DNA of 64,000 nucleotides from Vandiemenella viatica (Eukaryota > Arthropoda > Insecta > Orthoptera > Morabidae): assembly GCA_031002005.1 (NCBI GenBank), contig JARYHS010013630.1:32699504-32763503 (forward strand), written 5' to 3'. The position numbers and the translations under genes are program-made. The notes under the pieces were generated by a model that saw only the letters and a list, made by a program, of their open reading frames with translations, was not told where the DNA came from and did not search any database. Below, in pieces: positions 10,902 to 22,296 of the stretch (positions within the stretch are counted from its first letter, which is position 1; the number at the start of each line of letters is the position of its first letter).

Positions 10902-11035
10902 TGGAAAAGGATTGCAAATGGAGACTTTCCCGGCGTATTGATTCAATGAAAGTTTCACGGGTGTCCAGCCGGATGGTGTCATAAAACAACACCATCCGGC
11001 TGGACACCCGTGAAACTTTCATTGGAAAAGGATTG
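10902..11035. repeat. Perfect 35-bp hairpin in a small insertion flanked by 13-bp direct repeats
   Basis: Arms 10945-10979 and 10989-11023 are perfectly complementary, with a 9-base loop. The insertion is flanked by TGGAAAAGGATTG at 10902-10914 and 11023-11035, which looks like a target-site duplication. The right arm (CATCCGGCTGGACACCCGTG...) aligns without gaps at about 22 of 30 positions to 35425-35454, near the 3' end of the plus-strand Penelope-like element. The hairpin is therefore probably two inverted Penelope termini with the body missing. Confidence 0.65.
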
Positions 11036-11738
11036 TCTAGTTTATGATTTTTAACAGTCAGAAGATCTTGAAGATACACTTTAAGATTATTTTACCACTA
11101 GTTGTGCTAGTCCATTTAGAATTACACAGGGTGTACCATGAGGAAGTAGCTATAATGAAATGATGTGGCACAAAAAAGATAATGATAATTTAGTATGCCA
11201 TTGCAAATACTTGGACACTGTAATATATAACTAGCAAAATGTAAATATTCAAAGTGAAAATAAATTTGTAACAATAAAAATGCAGCTAAGCAATAAAAAA
11301 AGGATAAATAAGAAAGGATTATGAAAATACACCCATCATTCACCACAGACGAAGTCCACAACAAACACAATTTACAATAGCTCAGTATAAATCTTGCCAG
11401 TTAGAGAACATACGGTCCTTGGTTTAATCATGTGGTGAATCTATGTACAAAGCTGACACTCTTGCCATATGTCATCTACCAATTCTGATTGAGGTGTATG
11501 TAAACTATTGTAATTATGTGTTGGACTGTGGTGAATGCAGATTTATTTTCCCCATCCTCTCTTATTTTCAATATAAAAATGGGCTTCATTAGTTTTACAC
11601 AATAAGCAAAATTTTCAGACTGCACAAAATAATGACTTTATATTTGCTTTCTTTTTATTCATTACAGTAAATTACATAAAAGATGAGACAATCCTTTACA
11701 CTTCGTATTTTGCAAAGCTACCAACACACAATTTCTCC

Positions 11739-12012
11739 TTAACTCCACAGATCAAATGTCACGTATTTTAATTTTTTTAAAGGAACGACTGCACATTGTG
11801 TTAACTCTTGCCACTGTCCTAAAAAAATGGGACACTCTTCGTCTGGCAACTCCGCTAAGGTCCCTCCACACAGAAAATTAACAACTCTGGATAATATAGG
11901 AGCAGACCAAAGCGTCATTGAAGCACGCAATCCTCCCCACCCGACATCAGAGATGCCTACGGAAAGGTGGTGTCCCTCGGGGAGGGTACTCCAAGCTTCA
12001 CAAAATAATGAA
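11739..12012 (-). other. Unrecognised open frame in a GC-richer block
   Basis: A minus-strand frame of about 90 codons, with no ATG at its start, reads ...EAWSTLPEGHHLSVGISDVG..., then FLCGGTLAELPDEECPIF, then a stop at 11739. Its base composition is clearly less AT-rich than the flanking intron, which suggests a former or present coding or transposon origin. I recognise no family. No convincing splice donor or acceptor pair was seen. It lies inside the large Pellino intron on the same strand, so an alternative exon is possible but unsupported. Confidence 0.3.
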
Positions 12013-12019
12013 GTGTAAA

Positions 12020-14590
12020 GTAGCTATGAAATGACTTACATAATTACACTGCATACTTTATCCTCATTTTCAATTGTAGACAATAATTCTAAAAAACCTT
12101 CACACACTAATCAGATATGATGTAAACATTTGGAGCCTCTAATATCCAACTGTTGAATTGGTAATAGTTTAGATCTAATGTTTAATATTCAGAAACAATA
12201 ATATATCCAAAGAATTAGGTACACATGCAATTTCAGCATAGCATTCAGTAAATTACAATTTCAAATATTCAGGTTATAATGAGATTAAAAAATTTAAATG
12301 GCCTTATAAAAATAACATATCAACCAAAAAGAGATTTAAAATAAAACATAACTAAAATTTCAGAACAATCTTATCATTACCATCTGGCTATCATTTCTGC
12401 AATAGATTGCCATCCCCAGAGTGAAATCAATTAAATGTTTACAATTTGTTTGTTTATTTTTTACAAAAATTCCTTATTTTGCTTCAATCCACAAGTTCAG
12501 TATTTTCTTCCACCAATCAAAGCATATTTTAAATTCACTTGTTATGATGCCTATGGTGCCTCCATAATTTTTGTGTTTACCTATTCCACGTAGGCAGAAC
12601 ACTTTCCTTCATCCGTAGGAATTAAAAATATCACTTGGGCAACATAAGACAAATAGGCCTGTTCCTTGTAAAAAATGCCACATCGCAAGAGTAGGAACAC
12701 TGCAATGACCCTTCTCATTTTTAAATCTCCCATTAAAATTCAAAGTGCACAACTCAGATCATTCCAGCCAATTCTTTGATTTCCTCAATCTTAAACACAA
12801 ATTCTTAAATTCCTTGACATTTTTTAAGTATTTGGGAAGTTGAATGAATACCAGAGTTCAATTCGTCATTAGTCATCCTTTTATACCTCTTTGAAATGGG
12901 AAAACCACATGAACACCTGTAGCAGCAACCCCATAAGATGTTTTCAACATCTTAACAGTTTCCAAGCAGGAAACAAAACCTCTACGTAACACACTATGCA
13001 TGAAGGTCTGCAACAACCAAAATTGAAGAAAAGCATCCATGAAAAAATTCACACAACCTTCTCAAGCATTTACACTTGGTACACTGGATCAAGAGGCATA
13101 GCTTTATGCTTCCCTAGTGGAAGAACCATATACTATGGATACTCCACTGGATATAAGGAAATTACAGTTACTTTTGGGTTCCCCCTCTATTATTACATAC
13201 ACTGTGGCAGAGTGCTGAGCACACTTCTCAAATTTCCATTCGATTATGCAGGAAATGAGATACATTAGGAAAGAGACTAGTTACAGAATATTATAACGAA
13301 AGTAAGATTACGAAATCTTAACCACAAAAATTTGTATCTTATTTCCCACAAAGCAGTTCATCATGAAGCTGAAGTCTGCATGATCTACATTACTTGGGAA
13401 AGTGGAACCAGTGGTGGCACACACAATAAAGAATGGACCTGCTGAAAAGAAATAAAGCATGTTAAGGAAAGAAATAATAAAACCTTCATTATTACATAGG
13501 CATTTCTCAAATGGTGAAAACAAATTTTCAAGATGAAGACAACAGTGCCCCAATTTATTCTATTTTAAAAACAAACAAGAACTGAAAGAAAGTTCGAGGA
13601 CCATGGTTTAAATGAAACTAAAATGCATGAAAGGTTCTAGATTTAAGATTTTCGGAGGAAAAAAGATGTATGAATATACCGATAAATAAAAAAAAGTTTA
13701 AAGGCAAGAACACAAAAATTGTAGAACTGAGAACAGAGAAAGAAAACTTTCAGCATAAATTATGGCAGACTGGTTCAGATTCACAAACATATGAGGATAC
13801 AAATTTACAACATGATCCAAATATACAATCCAAGGCCACTGCATTATCCTGCATTGTAATGATAACCTAACATCTGAACATTTTTGTTAATCTCCAATAT
13901 CTTTCGTCATGTGATAAAACATGATCCTTTTCTCCATATTTATTTGTTGACCAGAATCCTATATATCACAACCTAAATATAGCTTGGACAGCTTAGGCAA
14001 TAAGATATAAAAAGATGTGGATAATGATATATATTATCCTGTTTGAAGGACAGTCTAACAAGGTACTGGAAGTTTATATTTAAATGATGCAATAGAAATA
14101 GAGTCTCACAAAATTGTTAAAATTTCTGGCTGAGAAAGAATTCAAAGATTATTGTAGAATCTTATCAATTTAAGGCAGGTGGATACATTTTATTAAAAGC
14201 ATCATCTACACCAACATTATAATTGCAATAAACTGCCCGTTTGTTACTTTTCATGATTAAATGGCTAACCCGGTCTTGACGAAATTTGACAAGGAAATAG
14301 AATATATCTTTAGAAAGGACATAGTATACTTTTTTGGAAGAGATAAATAACATGAAATTTTTAAAACTAACCGAACAGTAACGGACAGATGGATAGCATG
14401 TATAAGACTCTATAATATTATATTGATCACTCAGGAATACACAGATTGATTATAGGTTTATTCAAATGGGTGAGCTTATGTTTGTAACTGTTGCAAAAGT
14501 TATACCACTGGACAACATCACGCCAACATCTGCTCCTCCTCAGTTTCAGATTTGAAAGTCTTCATCAGAGTGAATTAGAAAGTGGAAATT
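12020..14590. other. Intron sequence, no recognisable gene
   Basis: AT-rich sequence within the large Pellino intron. Short open frames (for example 12996-13268 plus, 13308-13553 minus) show no family motif and have low-complexity composition. No inverted repeat or RNA gene could be supported. Confidence 0.45.
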
Positions 14591-14599
14591 AAAGAAGGG

Positions 14600-16590
14600 T
14601 AAATCCAGTTGAAAACATCTATAGCCTTCCTAAATATGTCAGAACATGGATACCACGTTGACGAAGCAATCAAAGATATTAAGACCTGTGCAATCAATAT
14701 TACTGGCACAATGATGATAGCTGCCACCTGGGACACTTTTGACAGGTCAGGTGTCCACTACACACCGAGAACGCCGACCAAGGTAGCTACAAAATTATGG
14801 AACCATCTTGATGTCAAATATTTTTTAGGAACACCGTAGGGCCTGAGGATCATTCAGTTCACCGAAGAGAATGTGCTGATAACCTAGAGCTTGGTTCTGT
14901 AAGTAATGGCATGAATAAATCGATTATTACAGCTGTAAATACTTCACCTGTTTTTCTTTGGAACAAGAATAGGAAAAATGAGAATTTAGGCTCCACAAAT
15001 AACGATACAAAGCATCTAAGGATAATGGTCCTAAATTGTCAGAGAATTAGAGGGAAAGTAGCCAATTTCCACACTGCAGTTATGACTAATGATGTCAATA
15101 TAATACTAGGAACCGAGAGCTGGTTGACTTTGCGAAGAATTTGTCCCTCAATTCAATGAACTACTTCAATAGACGGAGGTAAGTTCGTGGCCGTTAATAA
15201 AACTGTCAATTGCTCTTTAGTAACTGAAACAGAAAATTTTTGTGAGTTAATATGGGCGAAGGAAAAAATTGACAGAATTTGAAATTCACAATATGGTCAT
15301 TTTATCGACCTCCGGATTCTGGATTAGATAAAGCGGAATATTTTAGACAGTTACTTAACAGTATTTCTCAAAAATGTCAGGGATATACATTGATCACGGA
15401 AGGAGATTTTAATACACCATCGGTTAGCTGGGACACATATACATTCAGGTCAGGCGGTAGAGATAACCGAAAGGTTCCAAGAATCATTCGTGGAAAATTC
15501 TCTTGAAGACATGATCGAAGAGTCAATGCGAAGTGACAAAAGATACCTTGTCCATTCTGGATATTTTTCTTACAAGCAATCCGGATATTGCAGATACAAT
15601 CTGTATAGAAGACGGTATAAGCTATCACAAGGCAGTTGTGGTTACTTTAAAATCTAGTCTGACATTGAAACATGATGAAGATAAGCTCAAATATTGTTTT
15701 GATAAGGCTGATGAGGCGGGTATGGTTGATCATTTGGCGAAAAATTTTGAAACATACACACTAAATACGAATGCTGAGGAATTTTGGTATAATTTGAAAG
15801 AAATAATATGAACTGGTATAAATAAATTTGTTCCTAAGAAATTTGTTAAGGTTAGTAAGAACTTTGCATGTTCAATCGAGAGGTAAAATGTTTACTCAGG
15901 AAGCAAAGGCGTCTACATGCCATGGTAAAGAAATCGGAGGAATCATCTTATTACCTTAAATTAGGGGAAGTGCGCAAGGCAATGCATGAAGCTAATAAAG
16001 AATTCCAAGTCAGGAATTCATCTGAAGATTTAATGACTAATCCAAAAAATTCTGGTCATAAATCAAAGTAATAAGGGATTCTCATAACATTATGCCATTA
16101 CTAATGAAGGAAAATAGGGACTTATAGGAATCCAACATACAGAAAACAAAAATTTTGATTTTAACAAAGCTTTAACAACAGAAAATGTAGAGGAGAACCA
16201 GATGCTTAATAAGCATAATGGCAAAATTATGAAAGATCTCGTTCTTGATGTCGATGGAATAACGAAACTGCTTAGGAATGTAAAAACCAATAAGGCTCCC
16301 GGACCATTCCTACTAAATTCTACACTACGTGGCCAAAGGAAATTGCAGCATATTTGATGAAATTATATTATACCATCTCCTTGGTTCAAGGAAACATACA
16401 TACCCACTGAGTGGAAGACCACCATCGTAAGTCTAGCATTTAAAAGTGGCAATGTTAATGACCTTCAAAATTTTAGATCGATCTCGATAACTTCAATATT
16501 TTGCAGGGTTTTAGAACATACCATCTGTTCAAATGTCCTGCAGTTTTTGGATGAAGAGGACCTTTCAAAACCAAACTAACATGCATTTGG
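14600..16590 (+). mobile_element. LINE-A, copy 3 (5' and 3' truncated)
   Basis: The copy starts inside ORF1 and ends inside the reverse transcriptase. 14609-14839 encodes the end of the SGNH-type domain (SGVHYTPRTPTKVATKLWNH) and stops just after a T TTT TTA heptamer. The endonuclease follows in the -1 frame (LRIMVLNCQRIRGK, ILGTESWL; 15279-15506 has SFYRPPDSG and EGDFNTPS; 15533-15811 continues it). The reverse transcriptase begins near 16270 (NKAPGP) and breaks off near 16585 after an LNPNQ-like block. It is close in sequence to copy 2 over its whole length. Stops at 15159 and 15811 and later indels make it inactive. Confidence 0.82.
14821..14827 (+). promoter_or_regulatory. Predicted -1 ribosomal frameshift heptamer T TTT TTA (LINE-A copy 3)
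   Basis: In the ORF1 frame the codons are TAT TTT TTA GGA ACA CCG TAG, so the heptamer has the X XXY YYZ phasing of a -1 slippery site with the stop four codons after TTT TTA begin to clear. The -1 frame from 14827 is open through to the endonuclease (stop at 15157-15159). The phasing is seen directly; use by ribosomes is inferred. Confidence 0.55.
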
Positions 16591-16597
16591 AGTAGCT

Positions 16598-16705
16598 CCA
16601 ATCCCTGAGAAAATGCAGGAGGGTCATATGTGATGGTATGGCCACATACTGCGCAGCAACGAAACTTCAATTGTGCGAACAGCACTTGATACTTATGGAA
16701 TCACT
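16598..16705 (+). pseudogene. C-terminal fragment of another LINE polymerase
   Basis: The frame reads EKMQEGHM, a stop, then WYGHILRSNETSIVRTALDT. The RWYGHVLR...VRTALDL wording is typical of the post-RT tail of several arthropod LINEs. It follows the broken end of LINE-A copy 3 directly, so either that copy was interrupted here or two fragments were joined. It is only about 35 codons and the clade cannot be told. Confidence 0.5.
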
Positions 16706-18640
16706 CAACTGTCTGTTTGCCCATCTCTCATATTCTCAACAATGTTGAACAATTGAATTAACAAATTTGTAGTTGGCTCAACTTTAGGTCCTACTATCTG
16801 CAACAGGTTACAACATAAAAATTAGATAAACTGTTGTGGGGTGAAAATAACTGCAGGTGGTTCAGGAAAATTTTTCTTCGTAAGTATCAAATAATAGCTT
16901 GATACACCCTTTGGTAATATCCAGTTGTCAATTTATGAATATTTCCGATAATCACTTCATCCTCCAATTAACAGTTTGTCACCAGAGGATTTTACATTCC
17001 CCCAAAAGTTATTGACTACAACTGTTCTTCACTGAATTAAATAGTTCTACCAAATGATAACAATGACAAATTGCATTTCGATTCATATTTATTTCCCAGT
17101 GAGCTGTAGGATAACACAAGGAATCAGACTTCTCCACAGACACTACAGCACAAAAATACAAATATTCCAGCGATTAAATGCACAAATGACAACTTGACGA
17201 ACCACAAACAAAAATTTTGACAATGATTGACAACTCGTCTCTACCGCTCATAAAAATAGAAGCTACAGAAAAATCCAGAATAACAAAGAAAATCGATTGA
17301 TGTTTCTCAAACGGCAACAATGCTGCCAACAATCTAAGCCACATTAAAATAATTAGAATTAATACAAAATCATAATGAAACACACTGAAATAGAAATTAA
17401 AGATATTTACAGGGATTTACACACAAAATTATCGACATAAAACAGTCGAAACAGTTAATAATTGTCCTAAAAACATCGAGGCTCACATCAACAATACAAA
17501 CTTTTAATTAATGTTTCATAAATAATACTGTCCTCGAGCGTTTTACATATCATTTACACACGTTCTCTCCATAAAACAATGTTCATTTACATGACGAATA
17601 TACACAAATTCACAATTAATCACACAAAAAATATTAAAAATCCATAATTAATCAACTCCCAGATGGCAATATATGATTCTTAAAATAACATTTCATAAAA
17701 GAACTGGGTCTGAGGGCTGTTATAAGCTGACTCTCAAAATGTTTCGTTTGGATTTTCCCTTTTTATAACACAATTTGTGCATGATTTTGGAGGGGGGAAA
17801 AATACTATAACCCATATTATTTCTGAAACTAGTGATCAAAAAAGTCTTTCAAAATTTTCAGTGATACCTCCTAAAGTGAAAATGAACTTACTAAGTTAAT
17901 TTTTTTAAATGAATGAAAAATTTTAACAAATTTTATACTTCAGCACATTTTTTTCAAACAAATTTCACATCCACTGTTCAACACAGAATCAGACAATAAA
18001 TAAGTCATGATTTTTCTTATTTGTAAACCTAAGATCCACTATAATTGATTTATACAGAGTTTACACTAAGTAATGCAACTCTGATCTAATTTACATTAAA
18101 GTGCATTTTTTCCCCATATATTGCAATCATCTGAAACTTCGTCCACTTGAAAGTGAGTTATAGTATACTGTTAAAGGTATGGTCTGCAATCATTATAGTC
18201 AGGATTTGGCACGGATACCACCTTCTCACTCTTTGCAAATCCATTAGGTAACATGGAAAATTAGTAGTCATTCTGGTTGAGTCTGTGTTTCAACACAATC
18301 AAAACCTTCACTAATACAGTTCTTCAAAAATCAGCATATGTAGTGTATGCAGAAAAGCACATTCATGATAATGGTGGCAGCTACACATTGCCTAATACCA
18401 CAGGTAACCTGGCGATTTGTATTTTATTATTTCTGCCTCATATATTTCATCTGCTTTGCATACACTTTTTCTTAAATAATAATGCATATAAAAAGTTTCA
18501 ATCATATTTTCATCCTGAAAGTACTTTTTTTTTTTTTTACTAGCAGTGCTTTGCAGCCAGGGTTTTCTTTAATAATAATAGTAACAACAGAGCAACAGTA
18601 GGAGAATATCTGGCACACCACAGAACAAATAGTTATGGAA
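16706..18640. other. Intron sequence without recognisable gene
   Basis: Strongly AT-rich with a poly-T run near 18527-18538. Short open frames (17174-17383 minus, 18277-18543 plus) show only hydrophobic or low-complexity content. No RNA gene or repeat structure was supported. Confidence 0.45.
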
Positions 18641-18959
18641 AGAGATTAATTACTCTTTGCAAATCCTATCAAATGAAGTTAATGTAAACTTTTTTAAGAA
18701 ACGTCCGAGAAAAGCTAAAACATGGAAGTCTCCAAATCCTGCATTGGATGAATTTCAATTGGACCATGTGGCAAAATCTCATTGAAACACAAAAGAAATT
18801 ATGAATGTCAAGATAATAAGAAATGGTGAATATGACTCTAATCACTACTTATCAAAGATTAAACTCAAATTATATCCCCACAGAAATTACAAGAAAAAAA
18901 GAAAGTAGTAAAATACAATTTCAATTAACCATTTCACAAGAAACAATAAATGTATTTCA

Positions 18960-19357
18960 GGAGCTGGAAGCATTGCAGGAGCATTGCAAGACAGGAGGAG
19001 GATGAGGAGGGTCATGGGAGTGTACAGGGCATATACTGGCGATGAGGCATGGAAAGATATTACAATAGGTATGAAAAGTAGTGCATGGAAGGGAAAAGAT
19101 GACCATGACCACAAGCTGGCACTCGATTTCAGGCACAAGGGTGTGGGAAGATTCTCTTTTTTAGGTAAGGGTGTCAAGGATTGGAATGAGTTACCAAGAG
19201 AAATGATGAATAATTTACCGAAAACTTTGAAAGAATTTAAAGATAAAATTTGTAGAGGGCAAATGTAGGTAGGTGCAGGATAGGGGGAAGATGGGTGTGT
19301 AGGGAAATTGCCACCTTAGCCTGTGCTCCATTGCAATTAAATTAAATTAAATTAAAT
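18960..19357 (+). mobile_element. 3' end of a CR1-like LINE (LINE-E, copy 1) with (ATTAA)n tail
   Basis: 18984-19268 encodes a LINE C-terminus containing KGVGRFSFLGKGVKDWNELP and then KTLKEFKDKICRGQM. A 3' untranslated segment and a pentanucleotide (ATTAA)n tail at about 19336-19357 follow, as expected for a LINE 3' terminus. It is 5'-truncated and sits inside LINE-D, whose endonuclease end is just before it and whose next segment is just after it. The same 3' terminus occurs again at 30640-30792. The exact left boundary and target duplication are unclear. Confidence 0.72.
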
Positions 19358-19765
19358 TCAGCAAGAAATTGAAATAACACAAATCCCAACTGGCAAGATT
19401 TATCTGCAGTAATCAATAATGCAGCACAGAAGACATTCGGTACTGACAAAATGAAGAGGAAACCTTGGTGGAATAGAACATGTGAAGATGTATTAATGGA
19501 AAGAATAAAACAATGGACAATGTGGAAATGTTCTAGATGAAGTGACCATTATGAACAATTCAAACAACAAAGGAAAGACACAGCAAGAATAATAAGAGCA
19601 CTCAAAAGATCTTTTCAAAAGTCACAGCTTCTTGAAATACATGATAGTTTTAATAAAAATAACTCATACGATTTTTATCACACTTTTAAGAAAGTCAATT
19701 AATCATTTTAAGAATCAGTTGAAAGGCTATCAAGCACCAAGTGTAAATGGTAAAATTGATTTTAA

Positions 19766-21737
19766 CAACTAATCCGAACTAATTGGGACAGGGCCTTGTT
19801 CAGATTAGCCGGAATTACAGTGACCAGTTTCTAGAATGAAGTATACCAAGCATATAAGTAGATAAATAATGGTAATGGTGGGGGGGGGGGGGCAAAGACG
19901 CTCACTATCACTCCCTCCCTTTGTTGTTGTTGAGATGTTTGAACTGTTTGAGGTCAGTGCACTGTCAGCCGGCTCGGTTAATGTTAGCTGTCGATCGTTG
20001 GCATGCTTGACAGTTGTATTGTATGCAATCGGATGTAGTGGGGTATTGTCGTCACGAGTAAACGGAATCATACAACGTTAATTCACCAAGAAAAACTGGA
20101 TGCTTTGAAGCGGTTAGACAATGGTGAGAATGTATCTAAACTGGCGACAGAACTGAGTGTTGGTAATGCAACCATTTGTGATTGGAAAAGGAACCGAGTG
20201 GAGCTTGAACAGTCCTGTGCAATGTCTTCAGGAAAAACACTTGAAATTCGGCAATCTTTGAAACAGTGCCAGTACGATGAAGTGGATGAAGCTCTTTTCT
20301 TTTAGTTTACACAGGAAAGAGCAAGGAAAACTCCTTTGAGTTTACCAATGGTTCCGGAAAAGGCTGTTTACCTAAACAAGTTAATAAATGGTGATGAGTC
20401 TTTTAGTGCGAGTACGGGTTGGTTGGACAGATTTAAAAAACGTCATGGGATTTGTAAGCTAACAATTATTGGAGAGAAGCTTTCTTCTGATCATGATGCA
20501 GTGAAGGGATACTTGGGTGAGTTTGATAAATTGATAAGAGAGGGAAATTATTCTCCCCAACACATTTATAATGCTGACGAAACAGGCCTAAATTTTAGGG
20601 CTTTGCCAACAAAAGGTCTGGCATCAAAAGCAGAAGTCCAAGCTCCTGGCTTTAAAATGAACAAAGGTTGTGTGACTTCATTAGCATGCAGCAATGCTGC
20701 TGGTAATCACAAGCTGCCTTTAATGATGATCAGAAAATCTGTTAGCTCCAGAGCTTTTAAAAACTGTAACACGAAGTCCCTGCTCGTATATTATCGCAAC
20801 CAGAAAAAAGCACCAACTTTCAGTCATATAAGCTGTTCAAAGAATGGTTTCACGACCACCGTCGGTTTTCTAAGGAAAATCATTTGCCTCCCCATGCTAT
20901 CCTTTTGACTGATAACATGCCGTCTCACCTCAGCACTGAGGAATTAAAAAATGTGAAGGATGTTGTTTATTGGGCTGCTGAGGCATGGAAGAATATTTCA
21001 GAAAACACTGAGAAAATCTTGGAGAAAACTATGGACTTCTCTTGAATTTCAGGATACCCTAGTTGAAAATGAAGAGGAGAATCTCCTACAAATGCTACAG
21101 ACAATCCTTTGATGTGAAGAAGCCTGTGAAGCAGACATAGATGAATGGATGGCAGCGGATAATGCAAGTTTGGAGAACCTTACTGATGTTGATTTAGTGG
21201 CTGCTGTGACTCAAGACCAGGTAGAAGTGGACTGTTGTGGTGGAAGTGACAATGAGGCGGAATGTGACAAAGGAGAGCTGGTGCCACACAGTGATGCGGT
21301 AGAAGCCCTTGATCTTGCGCTACGCTATTTGGAGCAACAGACCACTGCTACACCTGCTGATTTAATGTTTATGTGATGGCAGCACAACTTTGAGTCATAT
21401 AACTGTCTTCATTATGCCAAAAAAACAATGACTGGGTTTTTGTCATCTAAAAAGTAGGAATAAAATGGGTGCTTGTAAGCATTGTAACTATTATTGTAAG
21501 TTTGACAGTTTTTCATTCATTGTTATGCACTGTTTAAACTTAATGTTTACTTGCTAATTTTTCTAATATGTGTGTACTGTACCGTGTAAATTAAAATTGT
21601 GTGTATGTACAGCAGTTAACCACACAATTAAATACAGTATGAACTGTATTTTAATTCTTTTACCATTTTTCATACTTAGACTAATTTTTTGCCATGTTCA
21701 GATTAGTGGGACTCTAGTGAACTGAAAACTGTGACAT
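19766..21737 (+). mobile_element. Tigger/pogo-type DNA transposon
   Basis: The left end contains ACTAATCCGAACTAATTGGGAC. The right end, read in reverse, contains CAGTTCACTAGAGTCCCACT followed by AATCTGAACATGG, giving partly matching terminal inverted repeats; the left terminus seems to lack its first bases. This TAATCCGAAC-type end is typical of Tigger-like elements. The element interrupts LINE-D between ...VNGKIDFNN and the RT segment that resumes after 21737. It carries a broken transposase gene. Confidence 0.75.
20070..21375 (+). pseudogene. Tigger-like (CENP-B/Jerky family) transposase, broken
   Basis: The N-terminus has a Psq-type helix-turn-helix (LDALKRLDNGENVSKLATEL then SVGNATICDWKRNR). 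A second, CENP-B-type DNA-binding domain follows with GWLDRFKKRHGI near 20420. The DDE catalytic core starts with YNADETGLNF near 20570 and LLTDNMPSHLS near 20905, the latter in a shifted frame. The segment that should follow, with the proline-rich block and third acidic residue, is missing: the sequence jumps from TEELKN to an acidic C-terminal part that ends at 21375. Stops at about 20303 and 20906 and this deletion make it inactive. The intact family cuts and pastes DNA at TA dinucleotides. Confidence 0.82.
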
Positions 21738-22046
21738 ACTTGCACAACATTTCGCTCAACTTTTAAACTGCCCAGAACCAGAACATAAATTAGAATTTCC
21801 GGAGATAAATGAAAATCGGGAACCCGACGTACCTCCCACTGTTGATGAAATTGAATTAGCAATCGACTCTTTAAAAAATAATAAAGCTAGTGGTCATGAC
21901 TCCATAACATCTGAGCTATTAAAATGGTCCAAACTAAAGGTAGTTAAATATCTACACTTAACTTCTGAAGATATTTGGAAAACAGAAAAGATCCCGAATG
22001 CATGGAAGACAGCGTTGATACACCCATTACACAAGAAAGGTGATAA

Positions 22047-22296
22047 TTTTTTTTTAAATTGCTTAACATCTCTTAACAATGAGATCTTCAGAGACGGAAA
22101 AGAATGGGGGGGGGGGGGGCAAGGAATGGGAAGGAATTCGGCCATGGCCTTTTTTTGAAGGAAGCATCCTGGCATTTACCTGGAGTGGTTTGGGAATGCA
22201 TGGAAAACCCAAATCTGGATGCCCAGACGGGGATTCAAACCGCCGTCCTGCCGAATGCAAGGCCAGAACGCTAACCGTTACACCACCATGCTCGGT
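22047..22296 (-). mobile_element. tRNA-derived SINE, copy 1, with 12-bp target duplication
   Basis: The insertion is flanked by GAAAGGTGATAA at 22035-22046 and 22297-22308. On the minus strand it begins with a tRNA-like head containing a B-box-like element (reading GGTTTGAATCCCC) and ends in a short A-rich tail (the T run at 22047-22055). Its middle holds the CCATGCATTCCC...CTCCAGGTAAATGCC block shared with the LINE-A 3' end. It interrupts LINE-D's RT between HKKGD and the next residues, so it is younger than LINE-D. A run of about 12 G near 22107-22118 is unusual. Confidence 0.85.

Noticed and set aside
19865..20075. Frames on both strands at the G-run
   Set aside because: They lie in the 5' part of the Tigger element and depend on a homopolymer; no motif.
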